Assembly (NCBI RefSeq): GCF_000025485.1
Contig: NC_013851.1
Coordinates: 2,972,001-3,036,000, forward strand
Reading direction: 5' to 3'
Source: Allochromatium vinosum DSM 180
GTDB lineage: Bacteria; Pseudomonadota; Gammaproteobacteria; Chromatiales; Chromatiaceae
DNA: 64,000 nucleotides
This document shows positions 41,505 through 50,873 of this stretch, piece after piece. The translations under genes were made by a program, and so were the position numbers. Every line of letters begins with the position of its first letter. Position 1 is the first letter of the stretch. Below the pieces are notes generated by a model. The model searched no databases. It was not told the DNA's origin and saw only the letters and a list, made by a program, of their open reading frames with translations.

Positions 41505-43736
41505 TCAATGGAACCGGCGAACCTGATGGACCTCGGGGAGCTGCTGGAGCTTGGTCATGAGTCGCTCCAGATGCGCGTTGTCCTCGACCTCGATGGTGAA
41601 GCGCATCGAGGCCGTGTCGGTGCTGCGCTCAGAATGCGTCTCGACCCCGATCACATCGACGTCGGCATCGGCGAAGATCGAACTGACGTCGCGCAGCAAC
41701 CCCTTGCGATCGGCGGCCACCACCAGCAGATCGACAGGATAGTGACTCGGCCCCGAGCGGTCGGCCCAATGCGCCTCAATCAGACGCTCGCGCTCCTCGG
41801 CGCCCAGATGACGGATGTTGCCGCAGTCGCGCCGATGGATGGTCACGCCGCGCCCACGGGTGACGAAGCCGATGATGGGATCATCGGGCACCGGCTTGCA
41901 GCAGGGCGCCATGTGGGTCATGAGATCGTCGACGCCCTCGATCACGACATCACTGCCCGCCCCCGGCTTGTGATGGCGCGGCGGACGCGGCTTGATCTCG
42001 GGTTCGCGCTCGCGTTCCTTGGCCTCCTCGGCCTTGGGTTCGCCGACCTGACGCGCCACCTGACCGACGGCCAGATCACCGCGTCCGATGGCGGCGAGCA
42101 CGTCGTCGCCGCGCTTGAAGTTGAAGCGCAGCGCGATCTCGTCGAGATGCGGCTTGTCCGCGATGCCGAGCCGCGCCAGCTCGCGCTCCAGCAGCCCACG
42201 TCCCTCGTGCAGATGCTTGTCGAAGTCCTGCTGCTTGAACCACTGGCGCACCCGGTTGCGCGCGCGCGCCGTGGTCAGATAGCCGTGATGCGGACTGAGC
42301 CAGTCACGGCTCGGGGCGGTGTTCTTCTGGGTCAGGATCTCGACCGTGTCGCCACTGTGGAGTGTGTGGTTGAGCGGGACGATGCGGTCGTTGACCTTGG
42401 CGCCCCGGCAGCGGTTGCCGATCTCGGAATGGATGGCATAGGCGAAGTCGAGCGGTGTGGCGCCCTTGGGCAGCTCGACCACCTTGGACTGGGGCGTGAG
42501 CACATAGATGTGCGCCGGCTCGAACTCGGCCTTGAAGCGCTCCAGACGCTCGCCGGCAGCCTCATCCTCGTTCTTGGTCTCCAGCCACTGGCGCATCCAG
42601 ACCACACGGCGCTGGAACTCGGCATCATGGCCCTTGGCCTCCTTGTAGGCCCAGTGCGCCGCCACGCCGAACTCAGCGTGCTGGTGCATGGCGTGGGTGC
42701 GGATCTGCACCTCCAGCGCCTTGGCCTCCGGTCCCTCGACCGCCGTGTGCAGCGACTGATAGAAGTTGCCCTTGGGGGTGGCGATGTAGTCGTCGAACTC
42801 CTTGGGGATATGGCGCCAGAGCCCATGCACCACGCCGAGCGCGGCATAGCAGTCGGCCACCGAGTCGACCAGGATGCGCACGGCGCGCAGGTCGAAGATG
42901 TCGGCGATGTCGACGTTCTTGCGCTGCATCTTCTTCCAGATGCTGTAGATGTGTTTGGGACGGCCGGTGATCTCGGCGCCGATGCCCAGCTCGTCGAACT
43001 TCTCGCGCAGGGTCGCCATGACCTCGGCGATATAGTGCTCGCGCTCCTCGCGCCGCTCGGCCAGCAGCTTGGCGATGCGCCGGTATTCCTCGGGCTGGAG
43101 ATAGCGCAGCGACAGGTCTTCCAGCTCCCACTTGATCTGCCAGATGCCGAGCCGGTTGGCCAGCGGGGCATAGACGCGCTGGGTGTCGCGCGCGATCTTG
43201 GTGCGCCGCTCGGGTTCCAGATCCTTGATCGCGCGCATCAGATGCACCCGCTCGGCCAGCACCACCAGCACCACGCGCACGTCCTCGGCGATGCCGAGCA
43301 GCAGGCGACGCAGGTTCTCCTCGTGCTGGGGCTGGTCCTTGGCGGTGATCACGGCCTCGACGTTGGCGAGCTGATCGATGCGCGCCAGATCGTCGACCAT
43401 GCGCGCGATGCCGGGACCGAACCCCTCCAGCAGCGCCGCTTCGGTCAGCTCGCCGCCGCTCCAGTCCAGACAGCCCTTGAGCAGGGCCGCGACCAGGGTC
43501 TCGTGATCCATGCGCAGGCGCGCCAGGATGTCGGCGGTGGAGAGTCCGTGGCGGATCGGAGTCTCGCCGGTATCGGGGCGCGGCTCGCCCCGGCAGCGCG
43601 CCAGCACCTCACAGGCACGGGCGAGACAGGCGCGCTCATCGACCGGATACTGCGTCTCCAGACTGTCGAGCCAGTGCCGGATCGCCTCGGCGTCGTCGGT
43701 GTGCGGCTCGGGGAGGTTGTAGAGTGGTTTGACCAT
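41505..43736 (-). CDS. relA: RelA, GTP pyrophosphokinase ((p)ppGpp synthetase)
   Basis: A 743-residue RSH protein. The N-terminal hydrolase-like domain is degenerate: the expected HD pair is missing and the ADRLHNMRT-type motif reads AERVHLMRAI, so hydrolysis is unlikely. The synthetase domain has RPKHIYSIWKKMQ and the acidic motif EFDD (ExDD), which is the RelA form, then NFYQSLHTAVEGP. The TGS domain (IYVLTPQSKVVELPKGATPLDFAYAIH), a zinc-finger/helical part with MAPCCKPVPDDPI, and a C-terminal ACT domain follow. It makes (p)ppGpp on stalled ribosomes. The start lies 3 bases after the DUF1015 gene stop, so the two are coupled. Confidence 0.93.
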   Translation of the reverse strand: MVKPLYNLPEPHTDDAEAIRHWLDSLETQYPVDERACLARACEVLARCRGEPRPDTGETPIRHGLSTADILARLRMDHETLVAALLKGCLDWSGGELTEAALLEGFGPGIARMVDDLARIDQLANVEAVITAKDQPQHEENLRRLLLGIAEDVRVVLVVLAERVHLMRAIKDLEPERRTKIARDTQRVYAPLANRLGIWQIKWELEDLSLRYLQPEEYRRIAKLLAERREEREHYIAEVMATLREKFDELGIGAEITGRPKHIYSIWKKMQRKNVDIADIFDLRAVRILVDSVADCYAALGVVHGLWRHIPKEFDDYIATPKGNFYQSLHTAVEGPEAKALEVQIRTHAMHQHAEFGVAAHWAYKEAKGHDAEFQRRVVWMRQWLETKNEDEAAGERLERFKAEFEPAHIYVLTPQSKVVELPKGATPLDFAYAIHSEIGNRCRGAKVNDRIVPLNHTLHSGDTVEILTQKNTAPSRDWLSPHHGYLTTARARNRVRQWFKQQDFDKHLHEGRGLLERELARLGIADKPHLDEIALRFNFKRGDDVLAAIGRGDLAVGQVARQVGEPKAEEAKEREREPEIKPRPPRHHKPGAGSDVVIEGVDDLMTHMAPCCKPVPDDPIIGFVTRGRGVTIHRRDCGNIRHLGAEERERLIEAHWADRSGPSHYPVDLLVVAADRKGLLRDVSSIFADADVDVIGVETHSERSTDTASMRFTIEVEDNAHLERLMTKLQQLPEVHQVRRFH

Positions 43737-43739
43737 CTT

Positions 43740-44981
43740 TTACAGAACGAGGCTGACCAGCCCATCGGCGAGCTTGGGTTCGAACCAGGTGGACTTGGGC
43801 GGCATGACGTCGCCCCGGTCGGCCACGGCCATCAACTCTTCCAGGCGGGTCGGATGCAGGGCGAAGGCCACGGCCATCTCGCCCGAGTCGACGCGCGCGG
43901 TCAGGCCGGCCAGTCCCCGGATGCCGCCGACGAAGTCGATGCGCTCGTCGCGGCGCGGATCCTGGATGCCGAGGATCGGGTCGAGCAGATGCTCCTGCAA
44001 CCGGCTCACGTCCAGGGCCGCGACCGGATCGGCGGCGGGCGGGATGGCATCGGAGAGCGTCAGCCGGTACCAGACACTCTGGAGATACATCCCGAAGACG
44101 CCTGGGCGCTCGGGTGAGACCGGCGTGTCGAACGGCTCGACGGTGAAGCGCTCGGCGACCCGTTCCTGGAAAGCCCCGGCGTCCAGGCCGTTGAGATCGC
44201 GCACCAGTCGGTTGTAATCGAGGATGCGCATCTGATCGTGCGGGAAGACGACGGCGAGGAAGCCCTGATGCACCTCGGCGGCCTCTCCATCCTGATCCCC
44301 GCACCGTCGCGAGGCGGCCACGCGCGAAGCGGCGGCCGAGCGATGATGTCCGTCGGCGATGTAGAGACTGTCGAGCCGATCGAACGCCTGAGTCAGATGC
44401 TCGATCACGCCGCGTCCGACGACCGGCCAGAGCTGATGGCGCACACCATCGGCAGCGGTGATGTCGACCTCGGGCGGCTGATCGGCGGCGACGGTGGCGA
44501 GTGTCCGGTCGATGTCGGGCGTGGCGCGATGGACCAGCAGCACCGGCCCGGTCTGGGCGTCGAGCGCCTGGATCTGGCGCACGCGGTCGTCCTCCTTGGA
44601 TGGGCGGGTGAACTCGTGCTTCTTGATGCGCCCGGCGTCATAGTCGGCGATCGAGGCCGAGACCACCAGCCCGGTCTGGACATGCTCGCCCCGGATCACC
44701 CGATAGACGTAGTAATACGGCTCAGGATCGCGGACCAGCACGCCTTCGGCCAGCATCCGCTCCAGGTTCTCATGGGCCTTGGCATAGACCTCGGACGCAT
44801 AGGGGTCCGTGTCCTCGGGCAGATCGACCTCGGCGCGCGAGATGTGCAGAAAGCTCCAGGGTCGCCCCTCGACCAGACGCCGCGCCTCGGCGGTGTTCAG
44901 CACGTCATAGGGCGGCGCGGCGACCTCGGCCGCACGACCGGGCGCCGGACGCAGACCGGCGAAGGGTTGGATCAGTGACAT
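43740..44981 (-). CDS. DUF1015 family protein
   Basis: A 413-residue cytoplasmic protein. The N-terminus IQPFAGLRPAPGRAAEVAAPPYDVLNTAEA and the blocks EPYYYVYRVIRGE, IKKHEFTRPSKEDDRVRQIQ and LYIADGHHRSAAASRVA are the standard DUF1015 landmarks; the ADGHHR motif looks like a ParB/Srx-type nucleotide-binding signature. The exact reaction is not established from sequence. I chose ATG 44981 with GGAG 9 bases upstream. It is upstream of relA in the same unit (3-base gap), a link between this family and stringent control worth noting. Confidence 0.85.
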   Translation of the reverse strand: MSLIQPFAGLRPAPGRAAEVAAPPYDVLNTAEARRLVEGRPWSFLHISRAEVDLPEDTDPYASEVYAKAHENLERMLAEGVLVRDPEPYYYVYRVIRGEHVQTGLVVSASIADYDAGRIKKHEFTRPSKEDDRVRQIQALDAQTGPVLLVHRATPDIDRTLATVAADQPPEVDITAADGVRHQLWPVVGRGVIEHLTQAFDRLDSLYIADGHHRSAAASRVAASRRCGDQDGEAAEVHQGFLAVVFPHDQMRILDYNRLVRDLNGLDAGAFQERVAERFTVEPFDTPVSPERPGVFGMYLQSVWYRLTLSDAIPPAADPVAALDVSRLQEHLLDPILGIQDPRRDERIDFVGGIRGLAGLTARVDSGEMAVAFALHPTRLEELMAVADRGDVMPPKSTWFEPKLADGLVSLVL

Positions 44982-45119
44982 GGCGCTCGCTCCCACACCA
45001 GTAGCCGTTGGAAAACCATCGAAGAGGCGATGGTATCAGGTCCGCTGGAAACGATGAAAACGGCCGTCGCCTCCAAAGCGCGGGCGAACGCCAGGCCGTC
45101 GCATGCCGTGCGACTGGGA

Positions 45120-46151
45120 TCAGGCCTCCTCCACGATCAGACAGTGGACGCTGAACAGGTCGTCGGCGTCGGTCCATACCTGCTCGGAGACGAAGCCCGC
45201 CGAGCGCGCCAGCCGCTGGAAGTCCTCGATGCCGTATTTGTAGGAGTTCTCGGTATGGATGGTCTCGCCGAGCCGGAAGTCGAACACCTGCCCGGCCACG
45301 CGCACACGCTGGTTGCTGCGGCTGACCAGATGCATCTCGATGCGGCCGGCTTCCTCGTTGAAGAAGGCGCGATGGCGGAAGGCATCGACCTCGAAATCGG
45401 CGCCCAGCTCGCGGTTGAGCCGGGTGAGCAGATTGAGATTGAAGGCCGCCGTCACGCCCTGGGCGTCGTTGTAGGCCGCGTCCAGCACCGCGCGCTCCTT
45501 CTTGAGATCCACCCCGATCAGCAGGCGTCCGCCCGGACCCAGCACGCGTGCCACCCGCTTGAGGAAGGCGCGCGCCTCGTCCGGATCGAAGTTGCCGATG
45601 CTCGATCCGGGGAAGAAAGCGGCCAGATCGCGCCAGTCCGATTCCAGCGGCAGCTCGAAGGGGCCGGAATAATCGGCGCAGGCGGCGCGGATCGACAGCT
45701 CCGGGAAGCGCTCGGCGAGCGCCTGGGCCGATTCGAGCAGATGGGCCTTGGAGATGTCGACCGGGATGTAGACCCTGGGCTGGAGCGCGGCGAGCAGGGT
45801 CTGGATCTTGAGACTGCTGCCGCTCCCGAGCTCGATCAGTACCGAGCCGCGCCCGAGCCGGTCGGCCATGGCCGCGCCATGCTCGCGCAGGATCTGGATC
45901 TCGGTGCGGGTCGGATAATACTCGGGCAGTTCGGTGATGGCGTCGAACAGCTGCGAGCCGTGCTGATCGTAGAACAGCTTGGGCGGCAGCCGTTTGCGCG
46001 GCCGGCTCAGACCCTCCAGCACCTCGGCGCGCACGTCGGCCGTGGTCGGATGGAAGTCGAAGAAGCGGATGCGCGACTCGGCGCGCTCGCCCGGTCCGGT
46101 GTGTCCCTGCGTCATCGGTGAAGTCTTCGCTGCGGCCGTGTCCAGTCTCAT
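45120..46151 (-). CDS. egtD: EgtD, L-histidine N-alpha-methyltransferase
   Basis: A 343-residue SAM-dependent enzyme. LPPKLFYDQHGSQLFDAITELPEYYPTRTE is the EgtD N-terminal hallmark; the SAM site is VLIELGSGSSLKIQ, followed by YIPVDISKAHL and FFPGSSIGNFDPDEA. EgtD trimethylates histidine to hercynine, the first step of ergothioneine synthesis. The start ATG 46151 overlaps the egtB stop by 4 bases; an upstream open frame to 46364 lies within egtB. No egtA, egtC or egtE is in the window. Confidence 0.93.
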   Translation of the reverse strand: MRLDTAAAKTSPMTQGHTGPGERAESRIRFFDFHPTTADVRAEVLEGLSRPRKRLPPKLFYDQHGSQLFDAITELPEYYPTRTEIQILREHGAAMADRLGRGSVLIELGSGSSLKIQTLLAALQPRVYIPVDISKAHLLESAQALAERFPELSIRAACADYSGPFELPLESDWRDLAAFFPGSSIGNFDPDEARAFLKRVARVLGPGGRLLIGVDLKKERAVLDAAYNDAQGVTAAFNLNLLTRLNRELGADFEVDAFRHRAFFNEEAGRIEMHLVSRSNQRVRVAGQVFDFRLGETIHTENSYKYGIEDFQRLARSAGFVSEQVWTDADDLFSVHCLIVEEA

Positions 46152-47440
46152 GCTCCCACCTCCGCCAGCCGGAAGCCCATGAACTGCCAGCGTTCGTGGG
46201 GATAGAAGAAGTTGCGATAGGTCGAGCGGACGTGATCGCGCGAGGTCGCGCAGGAGCCGCCGCGCAGCACCATCTGGTTGCACATGAACTTGCCGTTGTA
46301 CTCGCCGAGCGCGCCCGGCGCGGCTCGATAGCCCGGATAGGGCAGATAGGCCGAGCCGGTCCACTCCCAGACGTCGCCGAAGAGCTGCTTGAGGCCGGCG
46401 CCCGGTCGAGCCGGACGCGGATGCAGCACGCCGTCGTCGACGAAATTACCGGCGATCGGCTGGCCGTGCGCGGCGTGCTCCCACTCGAACTCGGTCGGCA
46501 GACGCTTGCCGGCCCAGGTCGCATAGGCGTCGGCCTCGTAATAGCTGACATGGCAGACCGGCTCGGCCGGGTCGAGCGGACGCATGCCGGAGAGCGTCAT
46601 CAGCGACCACTCGCCGTCGCGTTCCTCCCAGTAGAGCGGCGCGCGCCAGCCCTGCTGCTTGACCGTCGCCCAGCCGTCCGAGAGCCAGAGTCCGGTGTTT
46701 TGGTAGCCGCCGTCCTGGATGAATTCCAGGAATTCGCCGTTGGTCACGGGCCGGTCGGCGAGCGTGAAGGGGGCGACGAAGACGCGATGGCGCGGTGCTT
46801 CATTGTCGTAGTGGAAGCCTTCGCCCGTGGCGCCGACCTCGATCAGACCGCCTTCGAAGTCGAGCCACTGGAGCTGTGCGGGTGCGCTCGGCGCGGCGAC
46901 GGGTAGATCGGCGCGATAGGCTGGACGCAGCGGGTTGTGCGCGAAATGATGCTTGATGTCGGTGACGAGCAGTTCCTGATGCTGCTGTTCGTGGTTGAGT
47001 CCGATGCGCAGACGTTGCGCGACGGTCGACCAGTCGGCGGCCGGACACGCGGCGATCAGGCGCGTCATGGCCGCGTCGACATGCCGCCGGTAGTCATAGA
47101 CCTCGGCCACCGTCGGGCGTGCGAGCAGACCGCGTTCGTGACGCGGCCAGAAGCCGGTGCCGGTCTGCTCGTAATAGCTGTTGAACAGATACTCGAAGCG
47201 CGGATGGAAGACCTGGTAGCCCGGCAGGAAGGGGCGCAGCAGAAAGGTCTCGTAGAACCAGGAGACATGAGCCAGATGCCATTTGGGCGGGCTGGCCTCG
47301 ACCACGGTCTGCAAGCCATAGTCCTCGATCTCCAGCGGCTCGCAGAGTCGCTCCGAGAAACGGCGCACCCTGGGGTACTGCTCGGCGAGTGCCGCGCGCA
47401 TGGCGTCGATCCGGTCCTGAGTGGCTGATGTATCCGACAT
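46148..47440 (-). CDS. egtB: EgtB, ergothioneine-biosynthesis sulfoxide synthase
   Basis: A 430-residue non-heme iron enzyme. The N-terminal DinB-like domain supplies the three-His iron site: H55 (in PPKWHLAH), H150 and H154 (in NHEQQHQE). The C-terminal FGE-sulfatase-like domain includes FTLADRPVTNGEFLEFIQDGG, HVSYYEADAYATWAGKRLPTE and QLFGDVWEWTGSAYL, ending in RSTYRNFFYPHERWQFMGFRLA. It joins hercynine to gamma-Glu-Cys or Cys with O2, giving a thiol protectant. O2 use in a largely anaerobic phototroph suggests protection during oxygen exposure. The start ATG 47440 has GAGG 6 bases upstream. Confidence 0.93.
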   Translation of the reverse strand: MSDTSATQDRIDAMRAALAEQYPRVRRFSERLCEPLEIEDYGLQTVVEASPPKWHLAHVSWFYETFLLRPFLPGYQVFHPRFEYLFNSYYEQTGTGFWPRHERGLLARPTVAEVYDYRRHVDAAMTRLIAACPAADWSTVAQRLRIGLNHEQQHQELLVTDIKHHFAHNPLRPAYRADLPVAAPSAPAQLQWLDFEGGLIEVGATGEGFHYDNEAPRHRVFVAPFTLADRPVTNGEFLEFIQDGGYQNTGLWLSDGWATVKQQGWRAPLYWEERDGEWSLMTLSGMRPLDPAEPVCHVSYYEADAYATWAGKRLPTEFEWEHAAHGQPIAGNFVDDGVLHPRPARPGAGLKQLFGDVWEWTGSAYLPYPGYRAAPGALGEYNGKFMCNQMVLRGGSCATSRDHVRSTYRNFFYPHERWQFMGFRLAEVGA

Positions 47441-47649
47441 GGGTTCCCTCGTGATCGATGGATGGCGCCCGCTTGGGGCCGTCGGTCGGGAAGGTGCGGT
47501 CGGACGCGGGGATTTCCAGGTTCGCCATGGTGAAAGGCTGGTGATTCGAGGGCGATGCCCCATTTCAGGACAGGTCAAGCGTGAAAAAGGATGTTTTCAC
47601 CTCTACCAGATTCAGGATTCATCGCGCGGTTCGACTGGAGCCTTCATTG

Positions 47650-48312
47650 ATGACTCGTACCCCGTTCTTCCCCAAGTTCTCCGACCTGCCGCCTGCCCTG
47701 CCGCTGTTTCCGCTGGCCGGGGCGGTGGTGATGCCGGGCGTGCAACTGCCGCTCAATATCTTCGAGCCGCGTTATCTGAGCCTGGTCGCCGATGTGCTGG
47801 CCTCGAACCATCTGATCGGCATGATCCAGCCGACCAGCGAGACCCTGATGGATGATGTGCCCGAGATCCATCGCGTCGGTTGCGCCGGGCGCATCACCTC
47901 GTATAGTGAGACGCCGGACGGGCGCATCATCCTGGTGCTCACCGGGGTATGCCGTTTCCAGGTGACGCGCGAGATCGAGGAGCACAACGGCTATCGGCGC
48001 GCGCGGGTGGATTGGGAGCGTTTCGCCGCCGACTATCATGGCGATGAGCAGCGCATCCCGGATCGCCCCGGCTTTCTCGGCTCGCTCAAGACCTATTGCC
48101 AACTGCATGGCGTCGAGATCCCCTGGGACGACATCGAGAAGCTGGCCGATCAGGAGCTGACCAATCTGCTGTGCGCCCACCTGCCGCTCAGTCCCGAGGA
48201 CAAGCAGGCGCTGATCGAAACCCTGCCAACGACCGAGCGCGCGGTCCTGATGCGCGGGCTGCTCGACATGGCCTCGGCCTCCAGTATGCGGGTGGCCGAG
48301 CATCGGCATTGA
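47650..48312 (+). CDS. Lon-substrate-binding-domain (LON N-terminal-like) protein
   Basis: A 220-residue protein. LPLFPLAGAVVMPGVQLPLNIFEPRY and IHRVGCAGRITSYSETPDGR are the landmarks of the standalone LON substrate-binding (peptidase S16 N-terminal) family. There is no protease domain; such proteins are thought to act in protein quality control or as adaptors, but the function is unknown. The start ATG 47650 has GGAG 9 bases upstream; an in-frame GTG at 47581 has weaker support. It lies divergent to egtB with a 209-base shared spacer. Confidence 0.85.
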   Translation: MTRTPFFPKFSDLPPALPLFPLAGAVVMPGVQLPLNIFEPRYLSLVADVLASNHLIGMIQPTSETLMDDVPEIHRVGCAGRITSYSETPDGRIILVLTGVCRFQVTREIEEHNGYRRARVDWERFAADYHGDEQRIPDRPGFLGSLKTYCQLHGVEIPWDDIEKLADQELTNLLCAHLPLSPEDKQALIETLPTTERAVLMRGLLDMASASSMRVAEHRH

Positions 48313-48321
48313 TGGCGTACA

Positions 48322-49464
48322 TCAGTCAGGAGAGATGTCCTCGTCCTCCCCCAGTCCGACGCTGACCAACTCCGCGCTGGTGAGCCGCCAACGCTGCCCG
48401 CTGCGTTCCAGATCACCACGGATCAGCACCGGCAGTTGTTGGTCATGGGCCTGAACGGCTTGGCTGTAGCCGGCCTCGTCGAGAGTCGTTTGGACGGACT
48501 GAATCTTGCCGTCGATCACGGCCCGAAGCGTCACCCGGCCTTCGGCTTCCTTGTGGTCGCGCTGGAGCTGGTAGACGGTTCCAAACAGCTCCATGTCCGG
48601 GCGCGAGTGCCGTTCGCGAAAATTTCGCGCCGCTTCGCTCAGAATCGCGCCCGTACTCGGTGAGAAGCGCACGCGCTGATGGGGCGTGGCTCCGGGGCGG
48701 GTGCGCGCCCAGGTGACACCGACCTCCAGACGATCGGCGTATTGGATGAGCTTGGCGACCGCCTCACACAGATTGGCGCTGACTCCGACGCCGACGGCCC
48801 GCTCGAAGGCGTCCATGCCTGCCGTCGTGGCTTGCTCGGCGGCTTGGTTACAGGCCGTCAACGCCTCCATCAGGCGCCGCGTCACCTTGCGCTCATAGGG
48901 TTCGTCGTCGAAGGGTAGCCAAGCCGGATCGAGCGACGCCTGCAACAGTGGCGGCACAGGCGCCAGGAGCTTGACTACGAAACTGCCGTGCTCGGTCTGA
49001 CCCAGGCGAACCCGCTGGACATACTCGTTGGCCTCGCGATTGGCGCCGGCGCGATACAGGGCGCGCGGATTGGAGACGGCACAGGCGGCGGCCAGCAGCA
49101 TCTCGCGGGTCTGCGTCACCAGTCCCTCGCCCGTGGTCAGGCTCACTGAGCCATCTTCGCTGTTCCCGGCGGCACGCACCCGGATCACGTCGTGATCGGC
49201 GCCGAGCAGGTCTCGATAGAGTGTGAGCGCATCCCGCTCGGTGGCCTCGGTCAGAATCGCGATCAGTTCCGCGACGACCGAGGCGTAGTCGGCGATGGCC
49301 TGGGTGCGTGGGATGATCAGCTCGGGCTGATGTGGATGAGCGTAGACATCGGCATGTTGACCATAGGATTCGAGACGCTCCCAACCCTCGCCGCGCACAT
49401 AGGCCGCAAGTGCGGCGGGCGTGATGGCGCGCAGAGCCTGGGCATCACGGATCTGGATCTTCAT
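48322..49464 (-). CDS. Conserved protein of unknown function, partner of the DUF4365 protein
   Basis: A 380-residue cytoplasmic-looking protein with no recognised family. The N-terminal half holds repeated short beta/alpha segments (DVYAHPHQPELIIPRTQAIADYASVVAELI), the middle a conserved-looking NPRALYRAGANREANEYVQRVRLGQTEHGSFVVKLLAPV, and the C-terminal part a beta-rich region ending with an acidic tail. It starts by ATGA overlap with the DUF4365-like nuclease gene upstream, so the two work together. Two-gene DUF4365 cassettes of this sort are often linked to genome defence or mobile elements; the assignment here is inference. Confidence 0.6.
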   Translation of the reverse strand: MKIQIRDAQALRAITPAALAAYVRGEGWERLESYGQHADVYAHPHQPELIIPRTQAIADYASVVAELIAILTEATERDALTLYRDLLGADHDVIRVRAAGNSEDGSVSLTTGEGLVTQTREMLLAAACAVSNPRALYRAGANREANEYVQRVRLGQTEHGSFVVKLLAPVPPLLQASLDPAWLPFDDEPYERKVTRRLMEALTACNQAAEQATTAGMDAFERAVGVGVSANLCEAVAKLIQYADRLEVGVTWARTRPGATPHQRVRFSPSTGAILSEAARNFRERHSRPDMELFGTVYQLQRDHKEAEGRVTLRAVIDGKIQSVQTTLDEAGYSQAVQAHDQQLPVLIRGDLERSGQRWRLTSAELVSVGLGEDEDISPD

Positions 49465-49964
49465 CGGATCGCTCCTCGTCTCGATTGCTCCATCAAATCG
49501 CGCAACGCATCGACATCGAAGCGCTGCTGGGCGGGCAGTGAGACCGTCACGGATGTGCGGTTGTCAGTTTCCGGAAGGTTGGTCAACGAGATCCAATAGG
49601 CGCAGCGGCGCAGAACCAATTCCTCGTCAGTGACCGTCAGCCACTCGGCCTCGTCCTGTGGCAGCGCGAGCACGACAAGCACCCGTGGGGTCTGGGTCGG
49701 CTCGCGCAGCAGGTCATAGTTGCGGCGTTTGAGGGCGTAGCGATAGTGTCCCTCGTGCGGTTCGCCGAGCTGGGTAGTGGCCTTGAGCTGGATCCCCAGC
49801 GCGGGACGCATCCGTCCACCGGCCTTGATGACGTAATCTATGCCGTCGCGATCGAAGTCCAGGCTAGCCACCACATAGCCGGCATCGGCGGCTACGGCTT
49901 GCACATAAGCGCGCGACAAGGCCTCTTCGCGGTCGGTCGAAGCGAGGAGTTGGTCCGAGGTCAT
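49461..49964 (-). CDS. DUF4365 (PD-(D/E)XK-like nuclease) domain protein
   Basis: A 167-residue protein. A restriction-endonuclease-like core is visible: a helix with E13/E14, then D43 (in DFDRDGIDYVI), and the Q59-L-K61 motif (in GIQLKATTQ), the Q variant of the PD-(D/E)XK site seen in DUF4365. The YRYALKRRNYDLLRE segment matches the family. It overlaps the partner gene by 4 bases. The upstream ribosome site is weak. An active or degenerate nuclease is plausible. Confidence 0.75.
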   Translation of the reverse strand: MTSDQLLASTDREEALSRAYVQAVAADAGYVVASLDFDRDGIDYVIKAGGRMRPALGIQLKATTQLGEPHEGHYRYALKRRNYDLLREPTQTPRVLVVLALPQDEAEWLTVTDEELVLRRCAYWISLTNLPETDNRTSVTVSLPAQQRFDVDALRDLMEQSRRGAIR

Positions 49965-50138
49965 GCGTTGGGTTCATCCGCTGCTTTACGTTTTGCGTCC
50001 GCGCGTTCAGATAACGCCAGACGCTGCTGTTCCGGCGTTGTTGTCGTGTCCTTGTTGTCGATGTCGCCGCTTCCAGCCGGTGGCATTCGGCTAGCCTAGC
50101 AACTTCAAGTTCCGCTGCCTACCGGACGAGCAGAGTGG

Positions 50139-50849
50139 CTATGGGCGTGGCTCGATCGTCGTGAGCCAAGCATCGAAGAACCGTCGGCCCTGTTGCTCCA
50201 GGGTCGGCGCCAGACGCGCACTCTCGGCGCGCAACTCCGGGATCGAGATCCCGGCGGCGGCCAGTTCACCGGCATGACCGATCAGCCAGCGCTCGAATTG
50301 GTCGGCGCGGACTTCCGGGTGACACTGGAGTGCGAGCACCGAACGCCCCCACGAGAAGGCTTGGTTGGGATACAGGTCGGTGGAGGCCAGTCGCGTGGCG
50401 CCACGTGGAAGATCGAAGGTGTCGCCATGCCAGTGCAGCATCGAGGTCAGGGCGCCATCGAGGGGCGCCAGCGGCGAGACCTGTCCCTCCGGCGACAGAC
50501 GCAGCGGCGTCCAGCCGATCTCTTTGCACGGCCCCGGATAGACACGCGCCCCGAGCGCCCGCGCCATGATCTGCGCGCCCAGACAGATCCCGAGCGTCGG
50601 GCGATCGGCCTGCAAGCGTCTTTCCAGCAGGCGTAGCGCGTCGCGGATGAACGGATAGCTTGCCTCCTCGTAGGCGCCGATCGGCCCGCCCAGCACGACC
50701 AGCAGATCCGGCTCAATGGGATCGATGTCGTCGAACCGGTCGACGCCGGCCTCCAGATAGCGCAAGGCCCAGCCGCGCTGGGTCAGCACCCCGGCGAAAG
50801 CCCCCAGGTCTTCGAATGCCACGTGTCGAATCGCGACCGCTGTTTTCAT
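50139..50849 (-). CDS. Class-I glutamine amidotransferase (GMP-synthase-like)
   Basis: A 236-residue protein with the amidotransferase triad: C89 in GICLGAQ, H177 and E179 in QCHPEV. LVVLGGPIGAYEEASYPFI is the usual oxyanion-hole block. No synthetase domain is attached, so it is a stand-alone amidotransferase of the GuaA-like type; its ammonia acceptor is not known. The start has GGAG 7 bases upstream and follows the hybrid-kinase gene by 24 bases, indicating an operon. Confidence 0.85.
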   Translation of the reverse strand: MKTAVAIRHVAFEDLGAFAGVLTQRGWALRYLEAGVDRFDDIDPIEPDLLVVLGGPIGAYEEASYPFIRDALRLLERRLQADRPTLGICLGAQIMARALGARVYPGPCKEIGWTPLRLSPEGQVSPLAPLDGALTSMLHWHGDTFDLPRGATRLASTDLYPNQAFSWGRSVLALQCHPEVRADQFERWLIGHAGELAAAGISIPELRAESARLAPTLEQQGRRFFDAWLTTIEPRP

Positions 50850-50873
50850 CCATTTGCTCCGTTGATCGATTCA

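Noticed and set aside
41505-43736. Bifunctional SpoT-type hydrolase/synthetase
   Set aside because: The HD residues are missing and the synthetase motif is EFDD, the RelA form.
41484-44117. An 877-codon frame antisense to relA and DUF1015
   Set aside because: A GC-driven shadow of two strongly supported genes.
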